Below are positions 8,901 to 17,631 of a stretch of 64,000 bases of DNA, piece by piece. This DNA is from UBA11740 sp049273695 (GTDB lineage Bacteria > Acidobacteriota > Blastocatellia > Pyrinomonadales > Pyrinomonadaceae): positions 7,577 through 71,576 of the forward strand of contig JBASRE010000009.1 of the NCBI GenBank assembly GCA_049273695.1, written 5' to 3'. The position numbers and the translations under genes were made by a program. Position 1 is the first letter of the stretch, and every line of letters starts with the position of its first letter. The notes under the pieces are model-generated. The model searched no databases. It saw nothing but the letters and a program-made list of their open reading frames with translations, and had not been told where the DNA came from.

Positions 8901-9034
8901 TTCATTGGTTCATTGAATCATTGAATCATTGGATCATTGAATCATTGGATGAAACATTCCTATGATCGACCCGTTGAATTGCTCATCAATTCACTCGATG
9001 AAAATGAGTCAATGAGTCAATGAATCAATGCGTC
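8901..9034. repeat. ATTGAATCATTGG short tandem repeats in inverted arrangement
   Basis: Units of TCATTGAATCATTGGA are repeated in the left part (8906-8951). The right part (about 9004-9034) carries their complement, TGAGTCAATGAGTCAATGAA, so the 140-base gap between two convergent genes can fold into a long imperfect hairpin. A related string is nested in the repeat at 62098-62190. It may serve as a bidirectional terminator. Confidence 0.7.
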
Positions 9035-9536
9035 AATTCTTCTTAAAGACGCGTTTCGCTTCGTAAGAAATATTCGGGTTATCGACGTACATATCGATGA
9101 CTAATTCGCCGTTCGACAAGGTCCACTTGCGAGTGGTTTTGGTGACGGTCGGGCCATTTGGGGTTTGGGTCGTCACGACGTCATCCACCAGAATCCCTTT
9201 GTTGCCGGGCATCCAGTAAGCGATGCGCTTGCCCTTTGGCGCAGGAGCATTGGCCGGAGCATTTGGCGGAGCCGGCGGAGTGAAGTCCCTCTCCTTGCCA
9301 TCGAGAACATAAGTATCTTTTACGGTCCGCTCGTTGTTGGGCTGGATGAGTTTCGTCTCGACCTGAATTTCGTCCCCGGCCTGCGCGACGGTCATGGTTT
9401 GATTCATGTTTCCCGGCAGACCAAAGCTGCGGGCCCGATCCATTGTCCACGACCCGTTGAAATCAAGTTTCTGGGCAGAGACTGTCGCGCTGCACAGCAG
9501 CAAACCGAAAATTCCGATTATTGAGAAGCGCTTCAT
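9033..9536 (-). CDS. Exported hypothetical protein
   Basis: 167 residues from the ATG at 9536; the frame extends to 9641 but the extra residues come from the palindromic repeat upstream. A signal peptide (MKRFSIIGIFGLLLCSATVSA) precedes a short beta-rich domain beginning LDFNGSWTMDRARSFG, a pattern seen in acidobacterial exported proteins of unknown function. An Ala/Pro-rich stretch (PPAPPNAPANAPAPKGK) lies near the middle. No catalytic motif is visible. It lies after the beta-propeller gene at 9666 on the same strand. Confidence 0.75.
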   Translation of the reverse strand: MKRFSIIGIFGLLLCSATVSAQKLDFNGSWTMDRARSFGLPGNMNQTMTVAQAGDEIQVETKLIQPNNERTVKDTYVLDGKERDFTPPAPPNAPANAPAPKGKRIAYWMPGNKGILVDDVVTTQTPNGPTVTKTTRKWTLSNGELVIDMYVDNPNISYEAKRVFKKN

Positions 9537-9551
9537 GATTCTAATCTCCTG

Positions 9552-9648
9552 AGTTCTCTCTCTGTGCCTCTCCGTGGATATCTGTGTCTCTGTGGTGAAT
9601 GATGCCAAGAAAAACTCACCACAGAGACACAGAGATCGCACAGAGGAA
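9552..9648. repeat. CACAGAGACACAGAG palindromic repeat, copy 1
   Basis: Inverted arms: CTCTCTGTGCCTCTCCGTGG plus TCTGTGTCTCTGTGGTGAAT on the left, and CTCACCACAGAGACACAGAG plus CACAGAGG on the right. It fills the gap between two minus-strand genes. Sister copies are at 11278-11378 and 17509-17608. Each pairs two diverged direct units on one strand with the complement on the other, giving a hairpin of about 40 bp. Confidence 0.85.
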
Positions 9649-9665
9649 CACGAAGTAATCCACGG

Positions 9666-11171
9666 TCACTTCGCCGCGATATTGTAGGCGGCCATCTGGT
9701 TGGCATTCCGAACCAGCAAACGTCCACCGGCGATTGCCGGATAGTTCCAGGTCTTTCCTTCGATCGCCTGAAAGCGGGCCAATTCTGAAAACTGATCTGG
9801 CGCAGCCTTCACCAAGACAAGTTCGCCAGTGTCCGTGATCACGATCAAATTACCGCCGGCGAGAAGTAGCTGACCGTAGCCGTAACGCCCGCCCTTCCAT
9901 TTGCGTTCACCGGTATTGACATCGACGCAGCTCAGAATTCCCTCGTCCAAACCGTAGACGTGGCCCTGGTGAAGAACTGAGCTGTTGAACTTGTTCTTCA
10001 TGTTGATGTTTTCCCAGACCGCGCGGGCGTTCGCGCCATTGACTTCCACCAGCGCGGCGCCTTTACCGTACCCGGACGAAATAAAGAATCGGTTCGCGCT
10101 CACGATGATTGGCTGCGAAGCGTTGATACCCATGTCCGTGTCCCAGGTGTAGCTCCAAACAAGTTGCCCATTTTCCGGCACGAGGCCGACAGCGCGCGTC
10201 GAGCTGACGACCAGAATTTGCCGACGGCCGTTCAAGGTAACCAGCATCGGCGACACATAGGCCTGACGATCATCTAGCGCCTTCCAAACCGGCGCGCCAG
10301 TCATTTTGTTGTAAGCCACGACCGACTTTCCACCGCTGCCGCCCGGCAACACGATGACTTTGTCGTCAACGATCAATGGCGACGCGGCCATCGCCCAGGG
10401 CAGATTCGACGCGCCATTCTCAGAAAGAATGTTCTTGCCCCAAATCACTCGGCCCGTTTTGGCATCGAGACAACGCAACTCACCTGTCGCGCCAAGAACG
10501 TAGAGTCGTCCTTCGTCCCACGTGGGCGTGGATCGTGGCCCATCACCGGTTGAATCGGTGTACTCAGCATTCCAACCTTGAATCCAAAGTTCGCGACCCG
10601 TAGCTAGGTCGTAAGCCGCCGCGACTTCCTGACGACGACGCTGTTCGATGGTGAAGGCGGCCCCGTCTGCCACTGTGAACGAAGCGTAACCGATGCCAAT
10701 CGGTTGTTTCCAAATCGGGGTCAAGCCTCCGGCGGGCCAACTTGTTATTACCGGAAGCTCTTCATAACGACCGTCGCGGTTTGGTCCACGATAGTTAGTC
10801 CAGTAGTTCTTTGTCGCGTGGGCGAAGGCAGCGTCCGCTCCCGGACTGGCCGCCGCTTGAGCCTGGCCAGGACTGGCTTGAGGATTTTGAGAGATGGGTT
10901 GCTGGGCAGCGATGCTTTGCTGTTGTGCCCGGTGTTGCTCAAGCTCCGTGTAGTGAGCTTCGTTCTCTGCCGAGCGACGCCACGCGGTGAAGAGAAAAAC
11001 ATAGCCGACACCCAAGACCAGAATCGCGACCGTTGCCAGGGCCTTGACGAAAATCGGGCTGCCGCGTCGCATCCACAGCAAGACCAGTCCGACCGGTGGA
11101 AGTAAAACGGACGCGATAATCACACCCGGCAACGTCTGATACCAGGGCTTCGATTCTTGGCTCTGAAACAT
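9666..11171 (-). CDS. Membrane-anchored PQQ/BamB-like beta-propeller protein
   Basis: 501 residues. Unlike its neighbours it has two N-terminal membrane segments (VIIASVLLPPVGLVLLW and ALATVAILVLGVGYVFLF), then a Gln/Ala-rich linker (residues about 80-110), then the propeller starting NYWTNYRGPNRDGRYEE. Blades show AYDLATGRELWIQ, CLDAKTGRVIWGK and CVDVNTGERKWKG. The propeller should face the periplasm. It lies downstream of two other propeller genes on the same strand, separated by repeat-filled gaps, so cotranscription is uncertain. Function unknown. Confidence 0.85.
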   Translation of the reverse strand: MFQSQESKPWYQTLPGVIIASVLLPPVGLVLLWMRRGSPIFVKALATVAILVLGVGYVFLFTAWRRSAENEAHYTELEQHRAQQQSIAAQQPISQNPQASPGQAQAAASPGADAAFAHATKNYWTNYRGPNRDGRYEELPVITSWPAGGLTPIWKQPIGIGYASFTVADGAAFTIEQRRRQEVAAAYDLATGRELWIQGWNAEYTDSTGDGPRSTPTWDEGRLYVLGATGELRCLDAKTGRVIWGKNILSENGASNLPWAMAASPLIVDDKVIVLPGGSGGKSVVAYNKMTGAPVWKALDDRQAYVSPMLVTLNGRRQILVVSSTRAVGLVPENGQLVWSYTWDTDMGINASQPIIVSANRFFISSGYGKGAALVEVNGANARAVWENINMKNKFNSSVLHQGHVYGLDEGILSCVDVNTGERKWKGGRYGYGQLLLAGGNLIVITDTGELVLVKAAPDQFSELARFQAIEGKTWNYPAIAGGRLLVRNANQMAAYNIAAK

Positions 11172-11277
11172 TTTTGGATTCCCCCGCTTAACTCTAAAAC
11201 GATTTCAAAAGGGAGACTGTTAACACCCTGGGCTCATACCCGACGCAAAGCGTTGGTTTCAAGTGCCGTCTAATCGC

Positions 11278-11378
11278 ATCTCTCTGTGCCTCTGTGAAGA
11301 CTCCGTGTCTCTGTGGTTGAGTTCCTTGCGAGTACCTTCACCACAGAGACACTGAGATCCCACTGAGACACGGAGAAC
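11278..11378. repeat. CACAGAGACACAGAG palindromic repeat, copy 2
   Basis: Left arm TCTCTGTGCCTCTGTGAAGA plus CTCCGTGTCTCTGTGG, right arm CCACAGAGACACTGAG plus CACTGAGACACGGAGA. It lies between the propeller genes at 9666 and 11412, both on the minus strand. It is the same family as 9552-9648 and 17509-17608. Confidence 0.85.
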
Positions 11379-11411
11379 CGCAAATCAGAACAGCACCGAT
11401 TCACCGAGATT

Positions 11412-12743
11412 TCACTTTCCGATCGCGTATAGATTCTTCTCGCCGCGAATGAAAATCCTCTGCCCGGAAATTGCCGGCGAGGCGTACACGGGTTCACCAA
11501 TCGAATTAGTGCCGAGAATCTCGTGCTTCGGTCCCGCTTTCACGACGAATGTATCGCCGTCCTCGCTGGTCATTAGAATCTTTCCATCAAACGCCACTGG
11601 CGACGCAGTAAAAGTAGCAGGAATCGGAATCCGGCCGCCTTCGTACACAACTTCACCCGTTTTTGCGTTGAGGCAAGTGAGAATCCCCCGGTCCGTTGTC
11701 AGGTAAAGATAGTCGCCGTAGAGAATCGGTGAAGGCACATATGCGGTGCCCTTCGAGTATTTCCAGGCGACTGTTTCTTTAAGATCACCCGAGCCTCCGA
11801 GTTGAATCGCCATCACAATTTTGGCTGGGAAACCGGCGCTTACGAAAACCATCTCCTGATTGGCGACCGGAGATGGAATGGCATTACTTTCGACGCCTTT
11901 GTGCTGCCAAAGTTCCTTGCCGGTCGCTGGATCGTAAGCAATGACTGCTTCCGTGCCGACCGTTATTAACTCGGTGCGCTTGCCGCTTGAAACCAGCATC
12001 GGCGTGGCCCAGCTCACCTGAACCTTGCGCGGCACCCTCCAAACTTCTTTGCCTGTTTTCTTCTCGAGAGCAACAATGAATGACGAGCCGCCCATTTCTT
12101 CATCGCACTGGACAATCACGAGATTCTCGAAAAGGATTGGGGACGTCCCGGTACCCATGCCGACCGTTCCCAATTTGCCGAGGTCCGCCTTCCACGCAAG
12201 TTTGCCGTCCATTTGGTAGGCGTAAAACCCTTCGGTGCCGAAGAATGCGAAAACCATTTTGCCGTCGGTCGCCGGCGTTGACGCCGCGTAAGAGCTTTTG
12301 CGGTGACGATTGTCGTAGGGCGTGCCTTCCCACGCGTTTTGCTCCCAGAGTATTTTTCCTGTGTCAGCGTTGATGGCGATCACCTTAAAGGTGTGTTTGC
12401 GATCGGCGCCCACGCTGTCCGGATGCAAAAACTCTTTGCCGTTTTCAACCACATGCGTGACGGCCTTGGCGCCAGGCACCGCTTCGCCCTCGATCGCCGT
12501 GGTCAAAAAGATTTTGTTGCCCCACACGACCGGCGACGAGTGTCCGCGGCCGGCGATCGGCGTCTTCCACTTAATGCCCTGTGACGTGTTCCAGGCGGTG
12601 GGCAGATTCTTCTCATCAGAAACGCCCGTGCCGGTCCCGCGCCATTGAGGCCAGTTGGCGCTCATGGCGGTGATCGTAAATAAAGTCAAAACCAAAAGAA
12701 GACCAACAGCGATGGTAAGTTTGATTGCGTAAAGTTTTTTCAT
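11412..12743 (-). CDS. Exported PQQ/BamB-like beta-propeller protein
   Basis: 443 residues from the ATG at 12743; the longer frame to 12857 lacks a signal peptide at its start. The signal segment MKKLYAIKLTIAVGLLLVLT is followed by the family entry motif ANWPQWRGTGTGVSDEKNLP and GIKWKTPIAGRGHSSPVVWG. Blade repeats include VIAINADTGKILWEQ, ALEKKTGKEVWRV, AYDPATGKELWQ and CLNAKTGEVVYEG. The protein ends EKNLYAIGK, closing the last blade. It starts 31 bases after the stop of the next paralogue at 12775 (same strand), and the two share the same blade order, so this is a local tandem duplication. Role unknown. Confidence 0.88.
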   Translation of the reverse strand: MKKLYAIKLTIAVGLLLVLTLFTITAMSANWPQWRGTGTGVSDEKNLPTAWNTSQGIKWKTPIAGRGHSSPVVWGNKIFLTTAIEGEAVPGAKAVTHVVENGKEFLHPDSVGADRKHTFKVIAINADTGKILWEQNAWEGTPYDNRHRKSSYAASTPATDGKMVFAFFGTEGFYAYQMDGKLAWKADLGKLGTVGMGTGTSPILFENLVIVQCDEEMGGSSFIVALEKKTGKEVWRVPRKVQVSWATPMLVSSGKRTELITVGTEAVIAYDPATGKELWQHKGVESNAIPSPVANQEMVFVSAGFPAKIVMAIQLGGSGDLKETVAWKYSKGTAYVPSPILYGDYLYLTTDRGILTCLNAKTGEVVYEGGRIPIPATFTASPVAFDGKILMTSEDGDTFVVKAGPKHEILGTNSIGEPVYASPAISGQRIFIRGEKNLYAIGK

Positions 12744-12774
12744 GTTCGAAATTTCCTCGTGTAGTACTGGGTCC

Positions 12775-14139
12775 TTAGTTTCCCGCCTTGCTCTTCGAGG
12801 TACTTGCGTTACCGAAAGCAAACACGTGATTAATGCCGCGGACGATGAGCAGACCATCCGAAATCGCCGGCGTTGCCATCATCACTTCGCCGACCGGGTT
12901 CTTAGACAACAACTCGTGCTTTGGCCCGGCCTTGACGACGAAGACGTCTCCGTCTTCACTCGACAGATAGATCTTTCCATCGGAGCCGACGGGTGAAGCT
13001 GTAAACGCCCCGCCGGTGCCGCCGAGCCGCTCCTGATACACACGCTCCCCGGTTTTTGCGTTGTATGCCGTCATCACACCCTGGTTCGAAAGCGTGTAGA
13101 AAAAGTCGCCGTAGACAATCGGTGTCGGCATGTATGGCCCACCGCGCGGTTTGCTCCACGCAATGAACTCAGAGGAATCTTTACCGTCCTTGAGGGTGAT
13201 GTCGCCCGTGGCGCCCGGCCGAACTACGTAGATTGGTTGAATCGGGCGATAACCGTTGGTCACATAAATCAAATCGTGCGCGGCAAACGGCGTGGGCGTG
13301 GCAATCTCCGAGTTCGGTGTCAATCGCCAAAGCTCTTTGCCCGTCATTGGATCGTAACCGCGGATGGCCTTGGTCCCGTTGGTGATCAATTCAGCGCGCG
13401 TCTTGCCCGCGTAAACGGTGGGCGTGCTCCATGACGGAATTTCTTCACGCGGAGTTTTCCAAACCTGCTTGCCCGACTTGATGTCGTAAGCGGCAACGAA
13501 GGAATTTTTCTGAAGGTCGGCCTGAACGATTACGAGGTTCTTGTAAATAATCGGCGAGCTGCCAAATTCCCACTGGTAATCCGGATCATAGAACCAGCCC
13601 GCGTCGAGCACGCCGAGGTCCTGTTTCCACAAAAGCTTTCCCTTGAGATCGTACGCGAACAGCCCTTCCGAGCCGAACAGCACCACGAGGTATTTACCGT
13701 CGGTAACGGGTGTCGAATCCGCGTGAGTCGACTTGGGATGGCGCTTGACCTTTGGTACACCCTCGGAAGCAATGCGCTCCCAGAGAACTTTGCCCGTCCG
13801 TTTGTCCAGCGCGTAGACCTTCCATGTGTGCTTCGGATCGTTTTTGACGGGAGCTACGTCGCCGTAAAGACCGAAACGCGTTTCGTCCTTGGCCGCCGAG
13901 GTGACGGCCGTGCTTACGAAAACCACGTCGCCCCAAACCACCGGACTGGAATGAGCGAGGCCCGGCACTTTCGTTTTCCAAACCAGGTTCTCAGCCTTTC
14001 CGGCGTTCCACGTTTGCGCCGCGGCCTGACCCTCAACCACGCCGGAAGCGCCCGGCCCACGAAACTGCGGCCAGTTCTGCGCCTGTGCTGAGAAACACCA
14101 AAAAGACAAGGGAACAAGAAAGATTGCTAGTCGCTTCAT
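12775..14139 (-). CDS. Exported PQQ/BamB-like beta-propeller protein
   Basis: 454 residues with the signal peptide MKRLAIFLVPLSFWCFSAQA. The mature part starts NWPQFRGPGASGVVEGQAAA and continues VWKTKVPGLAHSSPVVWGD, collinear with the paralogue at 11412. Blades: VYALDKRTGKVLWER, AYDIKSGKQVWKT, GYDPMTGKELWRL, AYNAKTGERVYQE. A short Lys/Ser tail (STSKSKAGN) follows the last blade. It is likely in one transcript with the 11412 gene. No quinoprotein cysteine pair or metal-ligand motif is visible, so a scaffold or binding role is more likely than dehydrogenase activity. Confidence 0.88.
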   Translation of the reverse strand: MKRLAIFLVPLSFWCFSAQAQNWPQFRGPGASGVVEGQAAAQTWNAGKAENLVWKTKVPGLAHSSPVVWGDVVFVSTAVTSAAKDETRFGLYGDVAPVKNDPKHTWKVYALDKRTGKVLWERIASEGVPKVKRHPKSTHADSTPVTDGKYLVVLFGSEGLFAYDLKGKLLWKQDLGVLDAGWFYDPDYQWEFGSSPIIYKNLVIVQADLQKNSFVAAYDIKSGKQVWKTPREEIPSWSTPTVYAGKTRAELITNGTKAIRGYDPMTGKELWRLTPNSEIATPTPFAAHDLIYVTNGYRPIQPIYVVRPGATGDITLKDGKDSSEFIAWSKPRGGPYMPTPIVYGDFFYTLSNQGVMTAYNAKTGERVYQERLGGTGGAFTASPVGSDGKIYLSSEDGDVFVVKAGPKHELLSKNPVGEVMMATPAISDGLLIVRGINHVFAFGNASTSKSKAGN

Positions 14140-14159
14140 AATCGCTCTTCGTTCTTGCA

Positions 14160-14220
14160 GATGCTTTCTGCCTTCTGACTTCTGCCTACTGCTTACTGCC
14201 TACTGCCTTCTGCTCACTGC
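14160..14220. repeat. GCCTTCT heptamer tandem repeat, non-coding copy
   Basis: Tandem seven-base units (GCCTTCT, ACTTCTG, CCTACTG, CTTACTG variants) fill the gap between the propeller gene at 12775-14139 and the ankyrin gene. The repeat runs into the 3' end of the ankyrin gene, whose last Gln codon and TGA stop (14214-14216 on this strand) lie inside it. Related strings at 17672-17745 and 20652-20700 are translated as parts of signal peptides. Confidence 0.75.
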
Positions 14221-15032
14221 TTGGTCTCTTCAACTCTTTTGAAAACGGTTGTGTTCGTACCCTGCTTCAACGTGAAGCTCGACGTCTTCGCACCTTCAAC
14301 GACAAACGCGATAACAATGCCTTCAAAAGCAACCGGTCGAAAAGTAGTCTTATCGACTGCCATCATTGGGATGGGACCCTGGTTTACGGGCGTCGCGATC
14401 AACTTTCCGTCCTTAAGCGTAAAGACGATCTCGTTCCCCTGTTCCGTCTTGTAACGGCCAACATACGATTGCAGTGTGGCAGCATCAACTTCCAGCGGTG
14501 GTTTCGCACCCGCTTTTTTTAGTGTCTCGGCGATGGCGGCCTTCTCTTTGTCGCTCATCGCGACAGCCAGCGCGGCCGTTAGGGTTTCTGGCTTAAGGTC
14601 GCCTTTGGACAAAGCTACTTCAACCAGCGCGACGTTTCCTTCGCGCACGCCGGTCATCAGGACATCCTCGACGCTGGTCGGGTCCTTCTCTAACAGAGCG
14701 CCGACGAGCCCGACATTGATACTGTCACCCAAAGCCCACGTCATCGCCTTCGCGTTGTAAAAGGTGTCTCTGACGGTCGCATCCGCACCGCGCGCGAGTA
14801 GGAGCTTGACGATGTCTGCGTTTCCGCGCTCGGCGGCCTTGAATAGCGCCGTTGCGCCGTAACGGAATTTGGCGTTCACGTCGGCGCCTTTGTCGAGAAG
14901 TGCCGTTACGGCAGCAGCGTCACCGCGGCGGACAGCCTCGTACATTTGATCATTAAGTTGCTGCTTCGCGTCTTGCGCCAGCGCCGGCGCTACGGCAATT
15001 AGTAACAAGAGTGTTAAGAACGTCGCCTTCAT
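14214..15032 (-). CDS. Exported ankyrin-repeat protein with C-terminal beta domain
   Basis: 272 residues. The signal peptide MKATFLTLLLLIAVAPALA is followed by ankyrin repeats at about 25-125 (EAVRRGDAAAVTALLDKGAD, ATALFKAAERGNADIVKLLL, then a degenerate one, VREGNVALVEVAL). A C-terminal domain at about 185-272 (SYVGRYKTEQGNEIVFTLKD) resembles the DUF3471-type beta domain found after exported hydrolase-like proteins. It probably mediates protein binding in the periplasm. It precedes the propeller cluster genes on the same strand. The stop codon is embedded in the GCCTTCT repeat. Confidence 0.8.
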   Translation of the reverse strand: MKATFLTLLLLIAVAPALAQDAKQQLNDQMYEAVRRGDAAAVTALLDKGADVNAKFRYGATALFKAAERGNADIVKLLLARGADATVRDTFYNAKAMTWALGDSINVGLVGALLEKDPTSVEDVLMTGVREGNVALVEVALSKGDLKPETLTAALAVAMSDKEKAAIAETLKKAGAKPPLEVDAATLQSYVGRYKTEQGNEIVFTLKDGKLIATPVNQGPIPMMAVDKTTFRPVAFEGIVIAFVVEGAKTSSFTLKQGTNTTVFKRVEETKQ

Positions 15033-15109
15033 GAAAAGCCTCCGCGCTTTTCCTGTCCCCGATTAGAATGGTAGATTCACTCGGACAGTGATCTGCAACC
15101 GAAAGAAAA

Positions 15110-15210
15110 ACTTGGATGTGTCTTCCTTTGCGAAACTTTGCGGCTTGGCGCCTCTGCGTGAACCAACCGTTTTCGAACAAGGCATTTCACACAGAGATGA
15201 AAAGTCACGA
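15110..15210. repeat. TTTGCG / TTCACGCAAAG palindromic repeat, copy 1
   Basis: Left arm CTTTGCGAAACTTTGCGGCT plus GGCGCCTCTGCGTGAA; the right arm, more diverged, is TTTCACACAGAGATGAAAAG plus TCACGAAG. It lies between the divergent ankyrin and propeller genes. A better-preserved copy is at 40005-40108. Confidence 0.65.
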
Positions 15211-15308
15211 AGAATCTCAAAAGCAAAGTACAAGACTTAACAAAAACCGTTACAACTCAAGTGTACGCATTGTACATCTTTAGGGTTGCAGCAGCGCGAC
15301 AAAAACCA

Positions 15309-17537
15309 ATGGCTTACCGAATTTCACAAGTCTTAACAATCTCTGTTTTTCTGGCCGTCCTGACACCGTCGATGGCCAGCGATTGGTCTGAATGGCGCGG
15401 CCCGGCGCGGGACGGCATTTCCCTGGAAAAAGGTTTGCCCGCCAAGTGGTCCCCCGCAGGCGAAAACCTGGGGTGGAAAGCGCCCTACGGCGGCCGCTCG
15501 ACGCCAATCGTAATGAACAACCGCGTGTTTCTCCAGAACACAGCGGGCAAAGGCGAGTTAGAGCAGGAACGCGTGATGGCCTTCGATGCCGACACTGGAA
15601 AGCTGCTCTGGGAGCATCGCTTCAACATTTTCTTAAGTGATGTGCCTCCGCACCGAGTGGGTTGGGCCTCGCCGGTTGGCGACCTGGCCACCGGCAATGT
15701 CTATGCGTTAGGGGTGGGCGGCTCTCTGCTCGCGCTGACGCGCGAGGGCAAAATTATCTGGGAGCGCTCTCTCGGTGAAGATTTTGGTTTATTGACGACG
15801 CATGGCGGCCGCACCGTATCGCCGATCATCGACGGTGACCTGCTGATTATCAGCGGCATCACGTTCGCCTGGGGTCCGCATGCACGCGGCGCTCATCGCT
15901 TCATGGCGTTTGACAAGCGCACAGGCGAAACGATTTGGCAGAGTGCACCCGGCGGACGTCCTTACGACACAACTTACGCACCTCCAATCATTGTGAACCT
16001 CAACGGCACTCGTCTCCTGATTCAAGGCGCGAGCGACGGAGTGGTCCACGCGATCAAAGCGCAGACGGGCGAACCGGTTTGGAAATACGAGATCAGCAAA
16101 CGAGGTATTAATACCGGCGTGGTGGTGCACGGCACGACAGCCATCCTAACGCACAGCGAAGAGAATATCGATTCGAGTGAAATGGGAATGGTCGTCGCGG
16201 TCGATGCGAGCGCGAAAGGCGACTTGAAAAAAGAGCACGTGAAGTGGAGCGTTTATGGATGGCAGGGTGGCTTCTCTTCCCCGGTGATCGACGGCGACCG
16301 TTTCTATCACATCGACAACGGCGCGAACATCGGGGCGTTCGAGGTCGCGACCGGCAAGCGACTCTGGCTTCATAATCTGGGAACAATTCAAAGGGCTTCG
16401 CCGGTGCTGGCTGACGGCAAGCTTTATGTCGGCACTGAGAATGGAAAGTTCTTTATTCTAAAACCGTCAGCGACCGGTGTTGAGATTCTCGACCAGGATC
16501 AACTCGGGACGGAAGCCGATCCGGAAGAGATTATCGCGTCAGCAGCCGTTTCCAACGGACGGATTTATTTCGTAAGCGACGCGAACCTCTATTGCATCGG
16601 GAAGAAAACCAGCGGCGTCACCAATCAGGAACCGCCGGTTGAAGGTTTGCCTAATCCCAATCGCCCGGCAACGCACGTGCAGGTTGTGCCTACTGAATTG
16701 ATGCTGAAGCCTGGTGACACCGCGCGTTTTCGCGTCCGGCTGTTTGATGAATCCGGAAAATTCATTCGCGAGGAAGCGAACGCGACCTGGTCGCTCGATC
16801 AGTTGAAAGGAACGGTCGCCAATGGACAGTTTGTAGCAGCCGGCGATGGCGGCCTGCAGGCAGGCTCGGTGAAAGCTACGGTTGGAAGTGTGAGCGGCGC
16901 CGCCACGGTGCGCATCTATCCTCCGTTACCATGGACCGAGAACTTTGACGCGATGGCGGCCAACACTGTGCCGCCGCTCTGGGTCAACGCCACGTTGAAA
17001 TTTATCGTCCGCGATTTTGAAGGCAGTAAAATTCTGGTCAAGACGACGGAAGGCTCTTCGCTTCTGAGTCGCGCTCGCGCTTATTTTGGTCCGTCCGACT
17101 TTTCGAACTACACGGTCGAGGCCGATGTTCGCGCGACCACCAAACGACGCCAGCAAGGCGACGCCGGCGTGATTGCTCAGCGATATGTGTTGACCATTTA
17201 CGGCAACAGCCAGTTGCTGAACCTTGAACCCTGGCAACCTGAAACCGCGCGCACCGTCAGCAAGCCGTTCGCGTGGAAGCCCGACACCTGGTATCGGATG
17301 AAGTTGCAAGTTGAGAATCTTCCCGACGGCAAAACCCGCGCGCGCGGAAAAGTCTGGGCCGTGGGCGAGACTGAGCCGGCCGCGTGGATGATCGAACGCA
17401 TCGACCCGATTCCAAATCGACAGGGAGCGCCGGGAATTTTCGGCAACGCCCTCGCGGAAGTCTATTTTGATAATTTGAAAGTTTATCGAACAAGTAGGGT
17501 TATGGCATTTCTCTGTGTCTCCGTGAGTACTCCGTGA
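15309..17537 (+). CDS. PQQ/BamB-like beta-propeller fused to C-terminal beta-sandwich domains
   Basis: 742 residues from the ATG at 15309, which directly precedes a signal peptide (MAYRISQVLTISVFLAVLTP); the frame extends up to 15261. The propeller (about 30-450) starts DWSEWRGPARDGISLEKGLP and has FDADTGKLLWEH, FDKRTGETIWQS and IKAQTGEPVWKY. Residues about 470-555 form an Ig-like segment (VVPTELMLKPGDTARFRVRL). Residues about 560-725 resemble a concanavalin-like / DUF1080-type domain (PWTENFDAM, then VYFDNLKVYRTS), probably carbohydrate binding. The final residues (VMAFLCVSVSTP) and the TGA are encoded by the CACAGAG repeat, so the native end has been replaced. Confidence 0.85.
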   Translation: MAYRISQVLTISVFLAVLTPSMASDWSEWRGPARDGISLEKGLPAKWSPAGENLGWKAPYGGRSTPIVMNNRVFLQNTAGKGELEQERVMAFDADTGKLLWEHRFNIFLSDVPPHRVGWASPVGDLATGNVYALGVGGSLLALTREGKIIWERSLGEDFGLLTTHGGRTVSPIIDGDLLIISGITFAWGPHARGAHRFMAFDKRTGETIWQSAPGGRPYDTTYAPPIIVNLNGTRLLIQGASDGVVHAIKAQTGEPVWKYEISKRGINTGVVVHGTTAILTHSEENIDSSEMGMVVAVDASAKGDLKKEHVKWSVYGWQGGFSSPVIDGDRFYHIDNGANIGAFEVATGKRLWLHNLGTIQRASPVLADGKLYVGTENGKFFILKPSATGVEILDQDQLGTEADPEEIIASAAVSNGRIYFVSDANLYCIGKKTSGVTNQEPPVEGLPNPNRPATHVQVVPTELMLKPGDTARFRVRLFDESGKFIREEANATWSLDQLKGTVANGQFVAAGDGGLQAGSVKATVGSVSGAATVRIYPPLPWTENFDAMAANTVPPLWVNATLKFIVRDFEGSKILVKTTEGSSLLSRARAYFGPSDFSNYTVEADVRATTKRRQQGDAGVIAQRYVLTIYGNSQLLNLEPWQPETARTVSKPFAWKPDTWYRMKLQVENLPDGKTRARGKVWAVGETEPAAWMIERIDPIPNRQGAPGIFGNALAEVYFDNLKVYRTSRVMAFLCVSVSTP

Positions 17538-17608
17538 CTCTGTGGTTAATCTTTGCTGAGTTATTTTCACCACAGAGGCACAGAGGATGCACGGAGACAC
17601 AGAGAGTA
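17509..17608. repeat. CACAGAGACACAGAG palindromic repeat, copy 3, overlapping a gene end
   Basis: Left arm (17509-17547) TTCTCTGTGTCTCCGTGAGT plus ACTCCGTGACTCTGTGG; right arm (about 17569-17608) CACCACAGAGGCACAGAGGA plus TGCACGGAGACACAGAGA. The stop codon of the 742-residue propeller protein lies in the left arm, and the right arm ends 24 bases before the ATG of the next propeller gene. Confidence 0.88.
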
Positions 17609-17631
17609 TTGACGCTTTTCGACCTAATATT

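Noticed and set aside
8901..9034. CRISPR-like array
   Set aside because: Units are about 9-16 bases with no unique spacers of regular length and the two halves are inverted; no cas genes are present.
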